Assembly: GCA_900318335.1 (NCBI GenBank)
Contig: ONKF01000015.1
Location: 1 to 64,000 of the forward strand
Origin: an uncultured Prevotellaceae bacterium
GTDB taxonomy: Bacteria; Bacteroidota; Bacteroidia; Bacteroidales; Muribaculaceae
Length of the DNA stretch: 64,000 nucleotides
Direction of reading: 5' to 3'
Below the pieces are notes generated by a model. The model ran no database searches. It was not told where the DNA came from and was given only the letters and a program-made list of their open reading frames with translations. Numbering within the stretch: position 1 is the first letter of the stretch; each line of letters starts with the position of its first letter. The translations under genes and the position numbers were made by a program. Below, one piece after another: positions 1-8,132 of this stretch.

Positions 1-1
1 C

Positions 2-352
2 GAGCGTGGTGGCCAGATCCGTCTGGATCCCTACGGCGTTGAGGGCTTTGCAACTCCCAAGCACCTGACCAAGGAAGACGGTACCACCGCCAAGCAGGGT
101 GAGACCCTGATGTTCAAGGTGATCGACTTCAACAAGGACAGCAAGCACATCATTCTGTCTCACAGCCGCATCTTTGAGGATGAGCAGCGCAACGAGGCTC
201 GCAAGGCACGCCGTCAGGCTGCCGCCAACAAGCCCGCTGCCGAGGCCGCTCCCGCAGCACCTCAGGTAGAGAAGACTACCCTGGGTGACGTGACCGACCT
301 GGCTGCCCTGAAGGCTCAGCTCGAGAAGAACGAAGGCAAGACTGAGGAGTAA
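2..352 (+). CDS. rpsA: 30S ribosomal protein S1, C-terminal part (5' end outside window)
   Basis: The reading frame is open from the first bases, so the gene begins upstream of the window. The visible 116 residues hold the end of a last S1 RNA-binding repeat (GVEGFATPKHL and later IILSHSRIFEDEQ, a string typical of Bacteroidota S1). An Ala/Pro-rich low-complexity stretch and an acidic Lys/Glu tail ending at the TAA stop follow. S1 binds mRNA on the small ribosomal subunit and helps initiation, which matters in Bacteroidota because they rely little on Shine-Dalgarno pairing. Codon use is that of a highly expressed gene (GAG, AAG, CGT, GGT). A hairpin terminator follows 27 bp after the stop. 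Identification is secure from the C-terminal sequence; the rest of the protein cannot be judged. Confidence 0.9.
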   Translation, partial: ERGGQIRLDPYGVEGFATPKHLTKEDGTTAKQGETLMFKVIDFNKDSKHIILSHSRIFEDEQRNEARKARRQAAANKPAAEAAPAAPQVEKTTLGDVTDLAALKAQLEKNEGKTEE

Positions 353-378
353 AATCCCAATCAAAATCATCACAATTG

Positions 379-415
379 TTGCCGGCATCCCGATGTGGGA
401 TGTCGGCAATTTTAT
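379..415 (+). terminator. Rho-independent terminator after rpsA
   Basis: Arms at 379-391 and 397-409 (13 bp, one G-U pair) enclose a 5-nt loop and are followed by a short T-rich run. It closes the rpsA transcript before the hydrogenase operon. Confidence 0.75.
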
Positions 416-579
416 TGTGTAACCGTGTGGGAATACCCTAAATAGTTCCTATTTCCCTCATTTTGAATAAATATTTGCGTAAAAATTTCCGTAATTGAAA
501 AAATAAGAGTACTTTTACACCCTGAAAACCGAACATAAACTAATATAAAAATATCTAATAACTAATTCATTTCTACAAC

Positions 580-2487
580 GTGAAAATACTTTCTATTAAC
601 GACCTCAATAACTTGAGGAAGCGTGCGCAACAAGCTTTGGCGCTGCGCGAGGAAAGTTCTGACCAATCGTCAGAGCAGTGTTGTGGTCTTGCAACAGGAG
701 CCGAGCACCTGCAAGTGCTGTGCTGCGGTGGTACTGGTTGCAAGGCTTCAAACAGCCACAAAATCGTAGATAACCTGAATGCTTGTCTTGAGGAGAATGG
801 CATTGCCGACAAGGTGGATGTCATTACCACGGGTTGCTTCGGTTTCTGCGAGAAGGGTCCCATCGTGAAGATTATCCCCGACAACACCTTCTACACCCAG
901 GTGAAGCCCGAGGATGCTGCCGAAATCGTTAAGGAACACATCATTGGTGGCCGTCGCGTTGAGCGTCTGCTCTATGTTGACCCCAAGACCAACAAGACGG
1001 TGAGCGACAGCAAGCACATGGACTTCTATCGTAAGCAGATGCGTATCGCTCTGCGTAACTGCGGTCTCATTGATCCCGAGAACATTGAGGAATACATTGC
1101 CCGTGACGGTTATCAGGGTATCGCCAACGCGCTCCTCAACCAGACCCCCGAAGAGGTGATTGATATCATCAAGGCCTCAGGTCTGCGTGGCCGTGGTGGC
1201 GCTGGATTCCCCACCGGTATGAAGTGGGGCTTTGCCCGTGGCTATGACGCTGACGAGAAGTATGTGGTTTGTAACGCTGACGAGGGTGACCCCGGTGCAT
1301 TCATGGACCGCTCCATCATGGAGGGTGACCCCAACTCGGTGATTGAGGCAATGACCGTCTGCGGTTACTGCATCAACTCCCACAAGGGTCTGATTTACAT
1401 CCGCGCTGAGTATCCCTTGGCTGTTCACCGCCTGAAGGTCGCTATCCAGCAGGCTCGTGAATATGGCTTGCTCGGCAAGAGAATCCTGGGCACCGACTTC
1501 GACTTTGATATCGAAATCCGCTACGGTGCTGGCGCATTCGTTTGCGGTGAGGAGACTGCCCTTATCCACTCGATGGAGGGTAAGCGTGGTGAGCCCACCT
1601 TGAAGCCTCCCTTCCCCGCCGAGGCTGGTTATAACATGAAGCCCACCAACGTGAACAACGTTGAGACCCTGGCTAACGTGCCCATCATCCTGACCAAGGG
1701 CGCTGACTGGTTTGCCTCGATCGGCACCGAGAAGAGCAAGGGCACCAAGGTGTTCGCACTGGCTGGTAAGATTAATAATGTGGGCCTTATCGAGGTTCCC
1801 ATGGGTACTACCCTGCGTGAGATCATCTATGACATCGGTGGTGGCGTGAAGAATGGTAAGGAATTCAAGGCTGTTCAGACTGGTGGCCCCTCGGGTGGCT
1901 GCTTGACTCAGAAGCACCTGGATACCCCAATCGACTATGAGCACCTCGCCGCATCTGGCTCAATGATGGGCTCGGGTGGTATGATCGTTATGGACGAGGA
2001 TGACTGTATGGTCAGCGTGGCCAAGTTCTATCTTGAGTTCACTTGTGACGAGAGCTGCGGTAAGTGTACTCCCTGCCGCATCGGCAACAAGCGCATGCTC
2101 GAGATTCTTACCCGCATCACCGAGGGCAAGGGCACTATGGAAGACCTTGACCGCCTCAAAGAGCTGGGTGAGATCATTAAGGATACCGCCCTGTGCGGTC
2201 TGGGCCAGACCTCTCCCAATCCTGTGTTATCGACTATCAACAACTTCTGGGACGAATATGTGGAGCACGTGAAACAGCACACTTGCCGCGCTAAGCAGTG
2301 TAAGGCTCTCGTGACCTATAGCATTGAAGCCTCCAAGTGTAAGGGTTGTGGCGCCTGCGCTCGCAAGTGCCCCGCCAACGCCATCATGGGCGACATTCGC
2401 AAACCTCACATTATTAACCCGTTCGAGTGCATCCGCTGCGGTATGTGTAAGTCTAATTGCCGCTTCGACGCCATCTCGGTTTATTAA
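580..2487 (+). CDS. hydB: HydB, NADH/flavin subunit of trimeric electron-bifurcating [FeFe]-hydrogenase (NuoF-like)
   Basis: Flavin- and NAD(H)-binding subunit of a HydABC-type cytoplasmic hydrogenase, which in characterised relatives couples NADH and reduced ferredoxin oxidation to H2 formation. The 635 residues hold: a thioredoxin-like [2Fe-2S] domain (about 45-120; Cys pattern LCCGGTGC and TGCFGFC); the NuoF core with the FMN/NADH glycine motif GRGGAGFPTGMKW near 204; an SLBB region; the [4Fe-4S] motif SCGKCTPCRIG near 495; and a C-terminal two-cluster ferredoxin (KCKGCGACARKCP and CIRCGMCKSNC). The GTG start at 580 is chosen because an in-frame TAA lies just upstream and no ATG precedes the conserved region. 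hydA follows after about 15-45 bp. Length and domain order match HydB family members. Confidence 0.93.
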   Translation: MKILSINDLNNLRKRAQQALALREESSDQSSEQCCGLATGAEHLQVLCCGGTGCKASNSHKIVDNLNACLEENGIADKVDVITTGCFGFCEKGPIVKIIPDNTFYTQVKPEDAAEIVKEHIIGGRRVERLLYVDPKTNKTVSDSKHMDFYRKQMRIALRNCGLIDPENIEEYIARDGYQGIANALLNQTPEEVIDIIKASGLRGRGGAGFPTGMKWGFARGYDADEKYVVCNADEGDPGAFMDRSIMEGDPNSVIEAMTVCGYCINSHKGLIYIRAEYPLAVHRLKVAIQQAREYGLLGKRILGTDFDFDIEIRYGAGAFVCGEETALIHSMEGKRGEPTLKPPFPAEAGYNMKPTNVNNVETLANVPIILTKGADWFASIGTEKSKGTKVFALAGKINNVGLIEVPMGTTLREIIYDIGGGVKNGKEFKAVQTGGPSGGCLTQKHLDTPIDYEHLAASGSMMGSGGMIVMDEDDCMVSVAKFYLEFTCDESCGKCTPCRIGNKRMLEILTRITEGKGTMEDLDRLKELGEIIKDTALCGLGQTSPNPVLSTINNFWDEYVEHVKQHTCRAKQCKALVTYSIEASKCKGCGACARKCPANAIMGDIRKPHIINPFECIRCGMCKSNCRFDAISVY

Positions 2488-2533
2488 AATTCGATAGCAT
2501 CATGGAAGAAAAGAATATGATCCCGCAGGGACT

Positions 2534-4237
2534 ATGCTGCTCGATGCCGCCAAGACCGTCGGCATCAGCATTCCCACCCTGTGCCACATTGATCTGGAGG
2601 GCACCTGTGTACAGAACATGCCCGCCTCGTGCCGCATTTGTGTAGTGGAGATCGAAGGCCGTCGCAACCTGGCTCCCGCCTGCGCAACCCGCGTGACTCC
2701 GGGTATGGTGGTTCACACCAACAGCGCCCGCGTCATCCGCGCCCGTAAGACCGTTGCCGAGCTCATGCTTAGCGACCATCCCAACGATTGCTTGACCTGC
2801 CCCAAGTGCAGTGACTGCGAGCTGCAGCGCCTGGTAATGCGCTTCAACATCCGCCAGATGCCGTATAACGGTGGCGAGCAGAGCGAGCGCAAGCAGGAGT
2901 TGACTCCCGCCATTTCCCGCAACATGGAGAAGTGTGTTTACTGCCGCCGTTGCGAGAGCGTCTGCAACAACGTTCAGTCGGTAGGTGTATTGAGCGCTAT
3001 CCGCCGTGGTTTCAACACCACCATCGCTCCCACCTTTGACAAGATGTTCACCGACACCAACTGTACCTACTGCGGTCAGTGTGTTGCTGTATGTCCCACC
3101 GGCGCTCTTACCGAGCATGACTATACCAACCAGCTCATGGACGACCTCACCAACCCCGACAAGGTGGTTGTGGCTCAGCCCGCTCCCGCCGTGCGCTTCG
3201 CACTGGGCGAGGAATTCGGCATGCCCGCTGGTACTATCGTTACCGGCAAGATGGCAACAGCTCTTCGCGACCTCGGATTTGACTATGCATTTGACACCGA
3301 CTTCGCTGCCGACCTTACCATCATGGAGGAGGGCACCGAAATCCTGCAGCGCCTCAACAAGTTCCTTGCTGGCGATAAGGACGTGAAGTTGCCGATTATG
3401 ACTTCGTGCTGCCCCGCTTGGGTTAACTTCTATGAGCACGAGTTCCCCGATCTGCTTGACTATCCTTCAACAGCTAAGTCGCCCGCTCAGATGTTTGGCG
3501 CCATTGCCAAGACCTACTGGGCCGAGAAGATGGGTATCCCCCGCGAGAAACTCGTGGTCGTTTCCATCATGCCTTGCTTGGCTAAGAAGTATGAGGCTGG
3601 CCGTGAGGAATTTAAGGTGGATGGCAATCCCGACGTGGATTACAGCATCTCAACCCGCGAGTTGGGTCGCTTGATCAAGCGCGCCAACATCGACTTTGCC
3701 AACCTGCCCGAGAGTGACTTTGACTCGCCCCTCGGTGAATCGACCGGTGCTGGTGTCATCTTCGGCATCACTGGTGGTGTGATGGAGGCTGCATTGCGTA
3801 CCGTCTATGAGGTACACACCGGCAAGACCCTGCCTCACCTCGAGTTCAACGAAGTGCGTGGTTTCGAGGGCATCAAGGAGGCTACCATCGACCTCAATGG
3901 CTTCGAACTGAAGGTCTGCGTGGCTCACACCCTGAGCAACGCCCGCAAGGTGATGAACGCCCTGCGTGCAGGCAAGCTCAACTATCATGTGGTTGAGGTA
4001 ATGGCATGTCCCGGTGGTTGCATCGGTGGTGCCGGTCAGCCTTACCACCATGGCAACATCGAGATTCTCAAGGCACGTGCTGCTGCCGTTTATCGTGAAG
4101 ACGAGGGCAAGGCATTGCGCAAGAGCCATGAGAACCCCGATATCCAGAAGCTTTACAAGGAATTCCTGGGTGAACCCTGTGGCGAGAAGTCTCACCACCT
4201 GCTTCACACGCATTACTTTGATAAGTCTATTCACTAA
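2534..4237 (+). CDS. hydA: HydA, catalytic subunit of trimeric [FeFe]-hydrogenase; 5' end disrupted
   Basis: Catalytic H-cluster subunit of the HydABC complex. From the ATG at 2534 (567 aa) it has a NuoG-like [2Fe-2S] domain (Cys 17/25/33/36/50), a His-Cys3 [4Fe-4S] site (HPNDCLTCPKCSDC, 82-95), a two-cluster ferredoxin (CVYCRRC near 134, CTYCGQC near 177) and the H-cluster domain. All three H-cluster motifs are present: TSCCPAW near 290, MPCLAKKYE near 345 and VMACPGGCIGGAGQP near the C-terminus. The start is odd. An ATG at 2502, in another frame, encodes MEEKNM, which looks like a normal HydA N-terminus. The conserved frame then resumes at about 2522 (PAGTMLLDAAK) without the first beta-hairpin of the ferredoxin fold. 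Either a deletion of 3n+1 bases occurred or a shortened protein starts at 2534. All cluster ligands survive. Confidence 0.85.
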   Translation: MLLDAAKTVGISIPTLCHIDLEGTCVQNMPASCRICVVEIEGRRNLAPACATRVTPGMVVHTNSARVIRARKTVAELMLSDHPNDCLTCPKCSDCELQRLVMRFNIRQMPYNGGEQSERKQELTPAISRNMEKCVYCRRCESVCNNVQSVGVLSAIRRGFNTTIAPTFDKMFTDTNCTYCGQCVAVCPTGALTEHDYTNQLMDDLTNPDKVVVAQPAPAVRFALGEEFGMPAGTIVTGKMATALRDLGFDYAFDTDFAADLTIMEEGTEILQRLNKFLAGDKDVKLPIMTSCCPAWVNFYEHEFPDLLDYPSTAKSPAQMFGAIAKTYWAEKMGIPREKLVVVSIMPCLAKKYEAGREEFKVDGNPDVDYSISTRELGRLIKRANIDFANLPESDFDSPLGESTGAGVIFGITGGVMEAALRTVYEVHTGKTLPHLEFNEVRGFEGIKEATIDLNGFELKVCVAHTLSNARKVMNALRAGKLNYHVVEVMACPGGCIGGAGQPYHHGNIEILKARAAAVYREDEGKALRKSHENPDIQKLYKEFLGEPCGEKSHHLLHTHYFDKSIH

Positions 4238-4263
4238 TTTCGAATCAAAACAACAATAACGAT

Positions 4264-4758
4264 ATGAAGAAGAAAGAAGAAATCAAACTGGCGTGTACCG
4301 TTGTTCAACAGGTTGAAGAAATCTGCGATAAGCACGGCAATAAGCCCGGTGAACTGATTAACGTCCTGCATGAGTGCCAGGCTTTGCACGGTTATCTCCC
4401 TGAGGAGATGCAGCGCATCATCGCACGCAAGCTGGGTGTGCCCGCTTCTAAGGTGTATGGCGTGGTGACGTTCTACTCGTTCTTCACCATGACTCCTAAG
4501 GGCAAGCACCCGATTTCGGTCTGCCTGGGTACCGCTTGCTACGTGCGCGGTTCTGAGCGTCTGCTCGAGGAGATCAAGCGCATCTTGGGCATCGAGGTAG
4601 GTGAGACTACCCCCGATGGCAAGTTCTCGCTTGACTGCCTGCGTTGCGTGGGTGCCTGTGGTCTTGCTCCCGTTGTCATGATTGGTGAGCACGTCTATGG
4701 CCGTCTCGACGTCAAGGACGTTCGCCAGATCCTCGAGAACGCCGCTGCAAACGATTAA
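4264..4758 (+). CDS. hydC: HydC, NuoE-like [2Fe-2S] subunit of trimeric [FeFe]-hydrogenase
   Basis: A 164-residue thioredoxin-fold [2Fe-2S] protein of the NuoE/HydC family. It passes electrons between the flavin subunit HydB and the rest of the complex. The ligands fit the family pattern: Cys87-x4-Cys92 (CLGTAC) and Cys128-x3-Cys132 (CVGAC). The helical N-terminal region with LHGYLPEE is also typical. It lies 26 bp after hydA on the same strand and ends the operon, since a strong hairpin follows at 4784. In the Thermotoga model operon hydC comes first; here it is last. Length is normal and no residues are missing. Confidence 0.92.
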   Translation: MKKKEEIKLACTVVQQVEEICDKHGNKPGELINVLHECQALHGYLPEEMQRIIARKLGVPASKVYGVVTFYSFFTMTPKGKHPISVCLGTACYVRGSERLLEEIKRILGIEVGETTPDGKFSLDCLRCVGACGLAPVVMIGEHVYGRLDVKDVRQILENAAAND

Positions 4759-4783
4759 TCATTTGAAACATCACTAATCGCAT

Positions 4784-4822
4784 GAGCAGGATGTCCCCTC
4801 GAGGGCATCCTGCTCATTCTGT
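4784..4822 (+). terminator. Rho-independent terminator after hydC
   Basis: Arms 4784-4797 and 4803-4815 (GAGCAGGATG pairing with CATCCTGCTC, plus CCC/GGG around one bulged T), followed by a T-rich stretch. It separates the hydBAC operon from the next hydrogenase gene. Confidence 0.8.
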
Positions 4823-4862
4823 TAAATGCAATGGGGTTGATTGATTTTTCATGATTCACACA

Positions 4863-4893
4863 TTGCAAATATGTCAAAAAAAATGTAATTTTG
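4863..4893 (+). promoter_or_regulatory. Bacteroidota promoter of the second hydrogenase gene
   Basis: TTG at 4863-4865, a 20 bp spacer and TAATTTTG at 4886-4893 match the Bacteroidota -33/-7 consensus (TTTG, 19-21 bp, TAnnTTTG). Transcription would start near 4900 and give a leader of about 60 nt. Independent expression from hydBAC is therefore likely. Confidence 0.65.
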
Positions 4894-4958
4894 TAACCAA
4901 ATTCAATAGTAATGCTATTCTGTTGAATCTCCAATCCTCATTAACCTGTTTATAGTCA

Positions 4959-6785
4959 ATGGATACGCAACACAACGAGGCATCAAAACAGAACATCAAC
5001 AGTACACCCACGGGTGGAGCTCCCAAACACGAGGACCCATCGGAACAGACCTATGGATTGATAGGCAATAGCCATATCCAGGTCTTGTGCTGTTGCGGGT
5101 CGGCCTGCTATAGCTCCGGTAGCCTGAAAATCATTGACAACTTTATCCGTGTGATTGCCGAATACGGATTGGGTAGCCGTGTGGATGTCGTGGCAACGGG
5201 TTGCTTCGGTTTCTGTGCTAAGGGACCCATTGTCAGAATCATGCCCGACAATACGACCTATGTCCAGGTTCACCCCGAGGATGTGGAGGATATCGTCAAG
5301 ACCCACATTATCGATGGCCGCTTGCTCGAACGGCTGCAATATGTCGACTTCACGGCCCACCAGCTGATGGACGACTCCAAGCACTGGAGTTCCTATCCCA
5401 AGCAGCTGTCGATGGACGCCATGTTGCACGATTACATCTATGAGATTGGCGGCAAGAAGTTCTTGTCGGTGATGTCCTACAAGATTGATGCTGACAAGTG
5501 CAAGGGTTGTGGTGCCTGCAAACGCGGTTGTCCCAGCAATGCTATTGTGGGTGACTTGCGTCATCCCCATCTGGTCAATCCCTATAAATGTACATGCTGC
5601 GGCCATTGCACGACCAAGTGCAAGTTTGACGCTATCCATGGTCCCGTCGGTGCGCTCAGTGAGCGCAACTATGTCGAGGACCTGCTGGTCGATGTGGCTG
5701 ATCCCGACAAGATCGTTGTGGCTCAGACGGCACCAGCCGTGCGCTATGCTCTGGGCGAGGAATTCGGCATGCCTCCCGGCACGATTGTCACGGGCAAGAT
5801 GATTACTGCGCTGCGCAAGGTGGGTGTGGACTATGTGTTTGATACCGACTTCGGTGCCGACATCACAATTATGGAAGAGGCCGCCGAGATTGTTGACCGC
5901 CTGCGCAAATTCATTGCCGGAGACAAGACAGTACGTATTCCCATTACTACCTCGTGCTGCCCAGCATGGGTCAACTTCTTTGAGAACGATTATCCCGACC
6001 TGAGAGAATATCCCTCGACATGCAAGTCGCCGGCCCAAATGCTGGGAGCGGTCATCAAGGACTATTGGGCTCAGCGCATGGGCATTCCTCGTGATAAACT
6101 GGTGATGGTATCGGTGATGCCTTGCTTGTCCAAGAAATATGAATGTGCCCGCGATGAGTTTATCACCGACGGCAATCCTGATGTGGACTATTCTATCACA
6201 ACAATCGAATTGGCGGGTCTCATCAAGCGCATGAATATCGACTTCAACCGCTTGAGGGATACCGAGTTTGATTCTCCAATGGGTGATTCATCGGGCGCTG
6301 GAGCGATTTTTGGCACTACCGGCGGTGTGATGGAGGCGGCATTGCGAACTGTCTATGAGGAATTTACGGGACAGGAGTTGTCTCACGTCGAGTTTGAGCA
6401 AGTGCGTGGCCTGGACGGTATTCATGAGGCCGTAATAGACCTCAACGGTTTTGAATTGAAGGTCTGCGTGGTCAATACTTTGGCCAACGCACGCATCGTT
6501 ATGGACAAACTGCGTGCCGGTGAACTGGATTACCATGTGATTGAGGTGATGGCTTGTCCTGGTGGTTGTATCGGTGGCACTGGTCAGCCTTATCACCATG
6601 GTGACATCGAGGTCATCAAGGCACGTCAACGCGCTATCTATAGCGAAGATGTAGGAAAGAAGTTACGCAAGAGCCACGAGAATCCGGTCATCCAACGACT
6701 GTATCACGAATTCTTGGGTAAACCCTTGCAGGGAAAGGCTCACGAGATTCTTCACACCAAGTACCGCGACAAGTCTATCCTGTAA
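4959..6785 (+). CDS. Single-chain [FeFe]-hydrogenase with N-terminal thioredoxin-like [2Fe-2S] domain (HydB/HydA mosaic)
   Basis: This 608-residue protein has, in order: a polar N-terminal extension (1-35); a thioredoxin-like [2Fe-2S] domain (LCCCGSAC at 43-50, GCFGFC at 81-86); a two-cluster ferredoxin (CKGCGACKRGC at 181-191, CTCCGHCTTKC at 211-221); and a complete H-cluster domain (TSCCPAW near 330, MPCLSKKYE, VMACPGGCIGGTGQP). The first two modules match the N- and C-terminal modules of HydB at 580-2487, and the last matches HydA at 2534-4237. The FMN/NADH core and SLBB region are absent, so it cannot use NADH itself. The intact motifs suggest real H2 chemistry, with electrons probably entering through ferredoxin or an unknown partner docking on the [2Fe-2S] domain; a redox-sensing role is also possible. 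It has its own promoter and faces hydF, 39 bp away. Confidence 0.88.
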   Translation: MDTQHNEASKQNINSTPTGGAPKHEDPSEQTYGLIGNSHIQVLCCCGSACYSSGSLKIIDNFIRVIAEYGLGSRVDVVATGCFGFCAKGPIVRIMPDNTTYVQVHPEDVEDIVKTHIIDGRLLERLQYVDFTAHQLMDDSKHWSSYPKQLSMDAMLHDYIYEIGGKKFLSVMSYKIDADKCKGCGACKRGCPSNAIVGDLRHPHLVNPYKCTCCGHCTTKCKFDAIHGPVGALSERNYVEDLLVDVADPDKIVVAQTAPAVRYALGEEFGMPPGTIVTGKMITALRKVGVDYVFDTDFGADITIMEEAAEIVDRLRKFIAGDKTVRIPITTSCCPAWVNFFENDYPDLREYPSTCKSPAQMLGAVIKDYWAQRMGIPRDKLVMVSVMPCLSKKYECARDEFITDGNPDVDYSITTIELAGLIKRMNIDFNRLRDTEFDSPMGDSSGAGAIFGTTGGVMEAALRTVYEEFTGQELSHVEFEQVRGLDGIHEAVIDLNGFELKVCVVNTLANARIVMDKLRAGELDYHVIEVMACPGGCIGGTGQPYHHGDIEVIKARQRAIYSEDVGKKLRKSHENPVIQRLYHEFLGKPLQGKAHEILHTKYRDKSIL

Positions 6786-6824
6786 ACTGGTTATTACACG
6801 AGGCTCCTATGTCTCCAACTGGCC

Positions 6825-8027
6825 TCAGGGAAGCGATACCTTCCCCAGGATGCCCTTGATGTGGGCGATAGTGATGCCGTAATTGGTCATCGGCACACCT
6901 TGACGGCGGCAATGCTCCACGCGCTGGAGCATGAAACGGCGGTTGAACATGCAACCACCACAATGGATGACCAGGTCATAGCCCGTCACGTCGTCGGGGA
7001 AATCTTTACCAGCCACAATATCCACCGTTAATTCTTGTCCCACACGCTGCCGTAACATACGGGGGATTTTCTCGCGTCCTATATCCTCGGCAAGTGGTGC
7101 GTGTGTGCAGGCTTCTGCAATAAGCACTCTGGACTCGGCGGTGAGATGGTCAATGGCCGAAGCACTCTCGACAAAGTAGTTGATGTCACCCTTGTGGGCA
7201 GCCATCAAGACTGAAAATGACGTGAGCTTGCTATCGGCTGGCGTTTTCTGAGCCACGATGTCAAACACCTGGGAGTCGGTAATGATGAGTCGTGGCGGTT
7301 CGCGCAGTGCTGCCAATGTTTTATCTATGTCTTCGGTCGTGCAGCAAACTGCGATGCAGCCTTTGTCCATCAAGTCACGCAAGGTCTGTACCTGTGGCAG
7401 GATAAGTCGCCCCTTGGGCGCCTGTGGATCTTGCGGCATGACCAGTAGCACGGTGTCGCCAGCATGAGCGAGGTTACCGGTGAGCGAATGATTGCCGCTT
7501 TCGGGCATTAGGCCGGCCAGGGTTTTCCTCAGCAGATCGAGTCCTGTTCCGTTTATGGCGCTCACGGGGATCACATCACAACCCAGCCGCTTGGCAATGT
7601 CAGCGAGTAGGGTAGAGGGGACTTCTTGAATCAGGTCCACTTTATTTAATACGGCAACATAGGGGGTATTGGCCTGCTTGAGTAATCCTGCCCATGCAGC
7701 CTCGTCGTCGAGTGAGTCACCGTCGGTGACAAGGATGGCGATGTCGGCTTGTTTGATCACTTCACGGGTTCGTTCGGTACGCAGGTCACCCACAAGCCCA
7801 GTGTCATCAAAGCCTGCCGTGTCGATCAACACGCATGGCCCCAGCGGCAGGATTTCCATCGACTTGCTCACAGGGTCGGTCGTGGTCCCTGCCACATCGC
7901 TCACGATGGCTATCTGTTGCCCAGTGAGCGCATTGATGAGCGAAGACTTCCCCACATTGCGCCTTCCAAATAACGCGATGTGCAACCGCTCACTCTGCGG
8001 AGTCCTGTTAAAACTTTGATCTACCAT
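6825..8027 (-). CDS. hydF: [FeFe]-hydrogenase H-cluster maturation GTPase HydF
   Basis: HydF is the scaffold GTPase on which the 2Fe subcluster is assembled before transfer to apo-hydrogenase. The 400 residues show a Ras-like GTPase domain with the G1 loop GRRNVGKSS (21-29), G3 DTAGFDD and G4 NKVD, then a dimerisation region. The C-terminal iron-sulfur domain has the diagnostic pattern Cys307-x-His309 ... His355-Cys356-x2-Cys359 (HCGGC). Its length is normal. It is convergent with the second hydrogenase and follows hydG on the same strand after 105 bp containing a large AT-rich inverted repeat. Together with HydG and HydE (elsewhere in the window) the maturation set is complete. Confidence 0.95.
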   Translation of the reverse strand: MVDQSFNRTPQSERLHIALFGRRNVGKSSLINALTGQQIAIVSDVAGTTTDPVSKSMEILPLGPCVLIDTAGFDDTGLVGDLRTERTREVIKQADIAILVTDGDSLDDEAAWAGLLKQANTPYVAVLNKVDLIQEVPSTLLADIAKRLGCDVIPVSAINGTGLDLLRKTLAGLMPESGNHSLTGNLAHAGDTVLLVMPQDPQAPKGRLILPQVQTLRDLMDKGCIAVCCTTEDIDKTLAALREPPRLIITDSQVFDIVAQKTPADSKLTSFSVLMAAHKGDINYFVESASAIDHLTAESRVLIAEACTHAPLAEDIGREKIPRMLRQRVGQELTVDIVAGKDFPDDVTGYDLVIHCGGCMFNRRFMLQRVEHCRRQGVPMTNYGITIAHIKGILGKVSLP

Positions 8028-8049
8028 ATAAAACGACAGTATAAATAAA

Positions 8050-8122
8050 GGAAAACAATAAATACAATAATTACAATTGTTTGGAATTCAGCAATTTGTA
8101 TTTATTGTATTTATTGTTTCCC
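8050..8122 (-). terminator. AT-rich inverted repeat between hydG and hydF
   Basis: Arms of about 26 bp (8050-8077 and 8094-8122) built from AATAAATACAATA-type sequence are nearly perfect complements around a roughly 16-nt loop. It lies just downstream of hydG and could attenuate transcription into hydF or stabilise the hydG mRNA 3' end. It is weaker per base than a GC-rich terminator. Confidence 0.5.
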
Positions 8123-8132
8123 ATTTGATGCA

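Noticed and set aside
2453-3439. A 328-codon open frame antisense to hydA
   Set aside because: Same effect; it covers the conserved HydA cluster motifs on the other strand and shows no domain.
4983-6038. A 351-codon open frame antisense to the second hydrogenase
   Set aside because: A by-product of GC-rich third positions in the hydrogenase gene, whose Fe-S motifs prove the sense frame.
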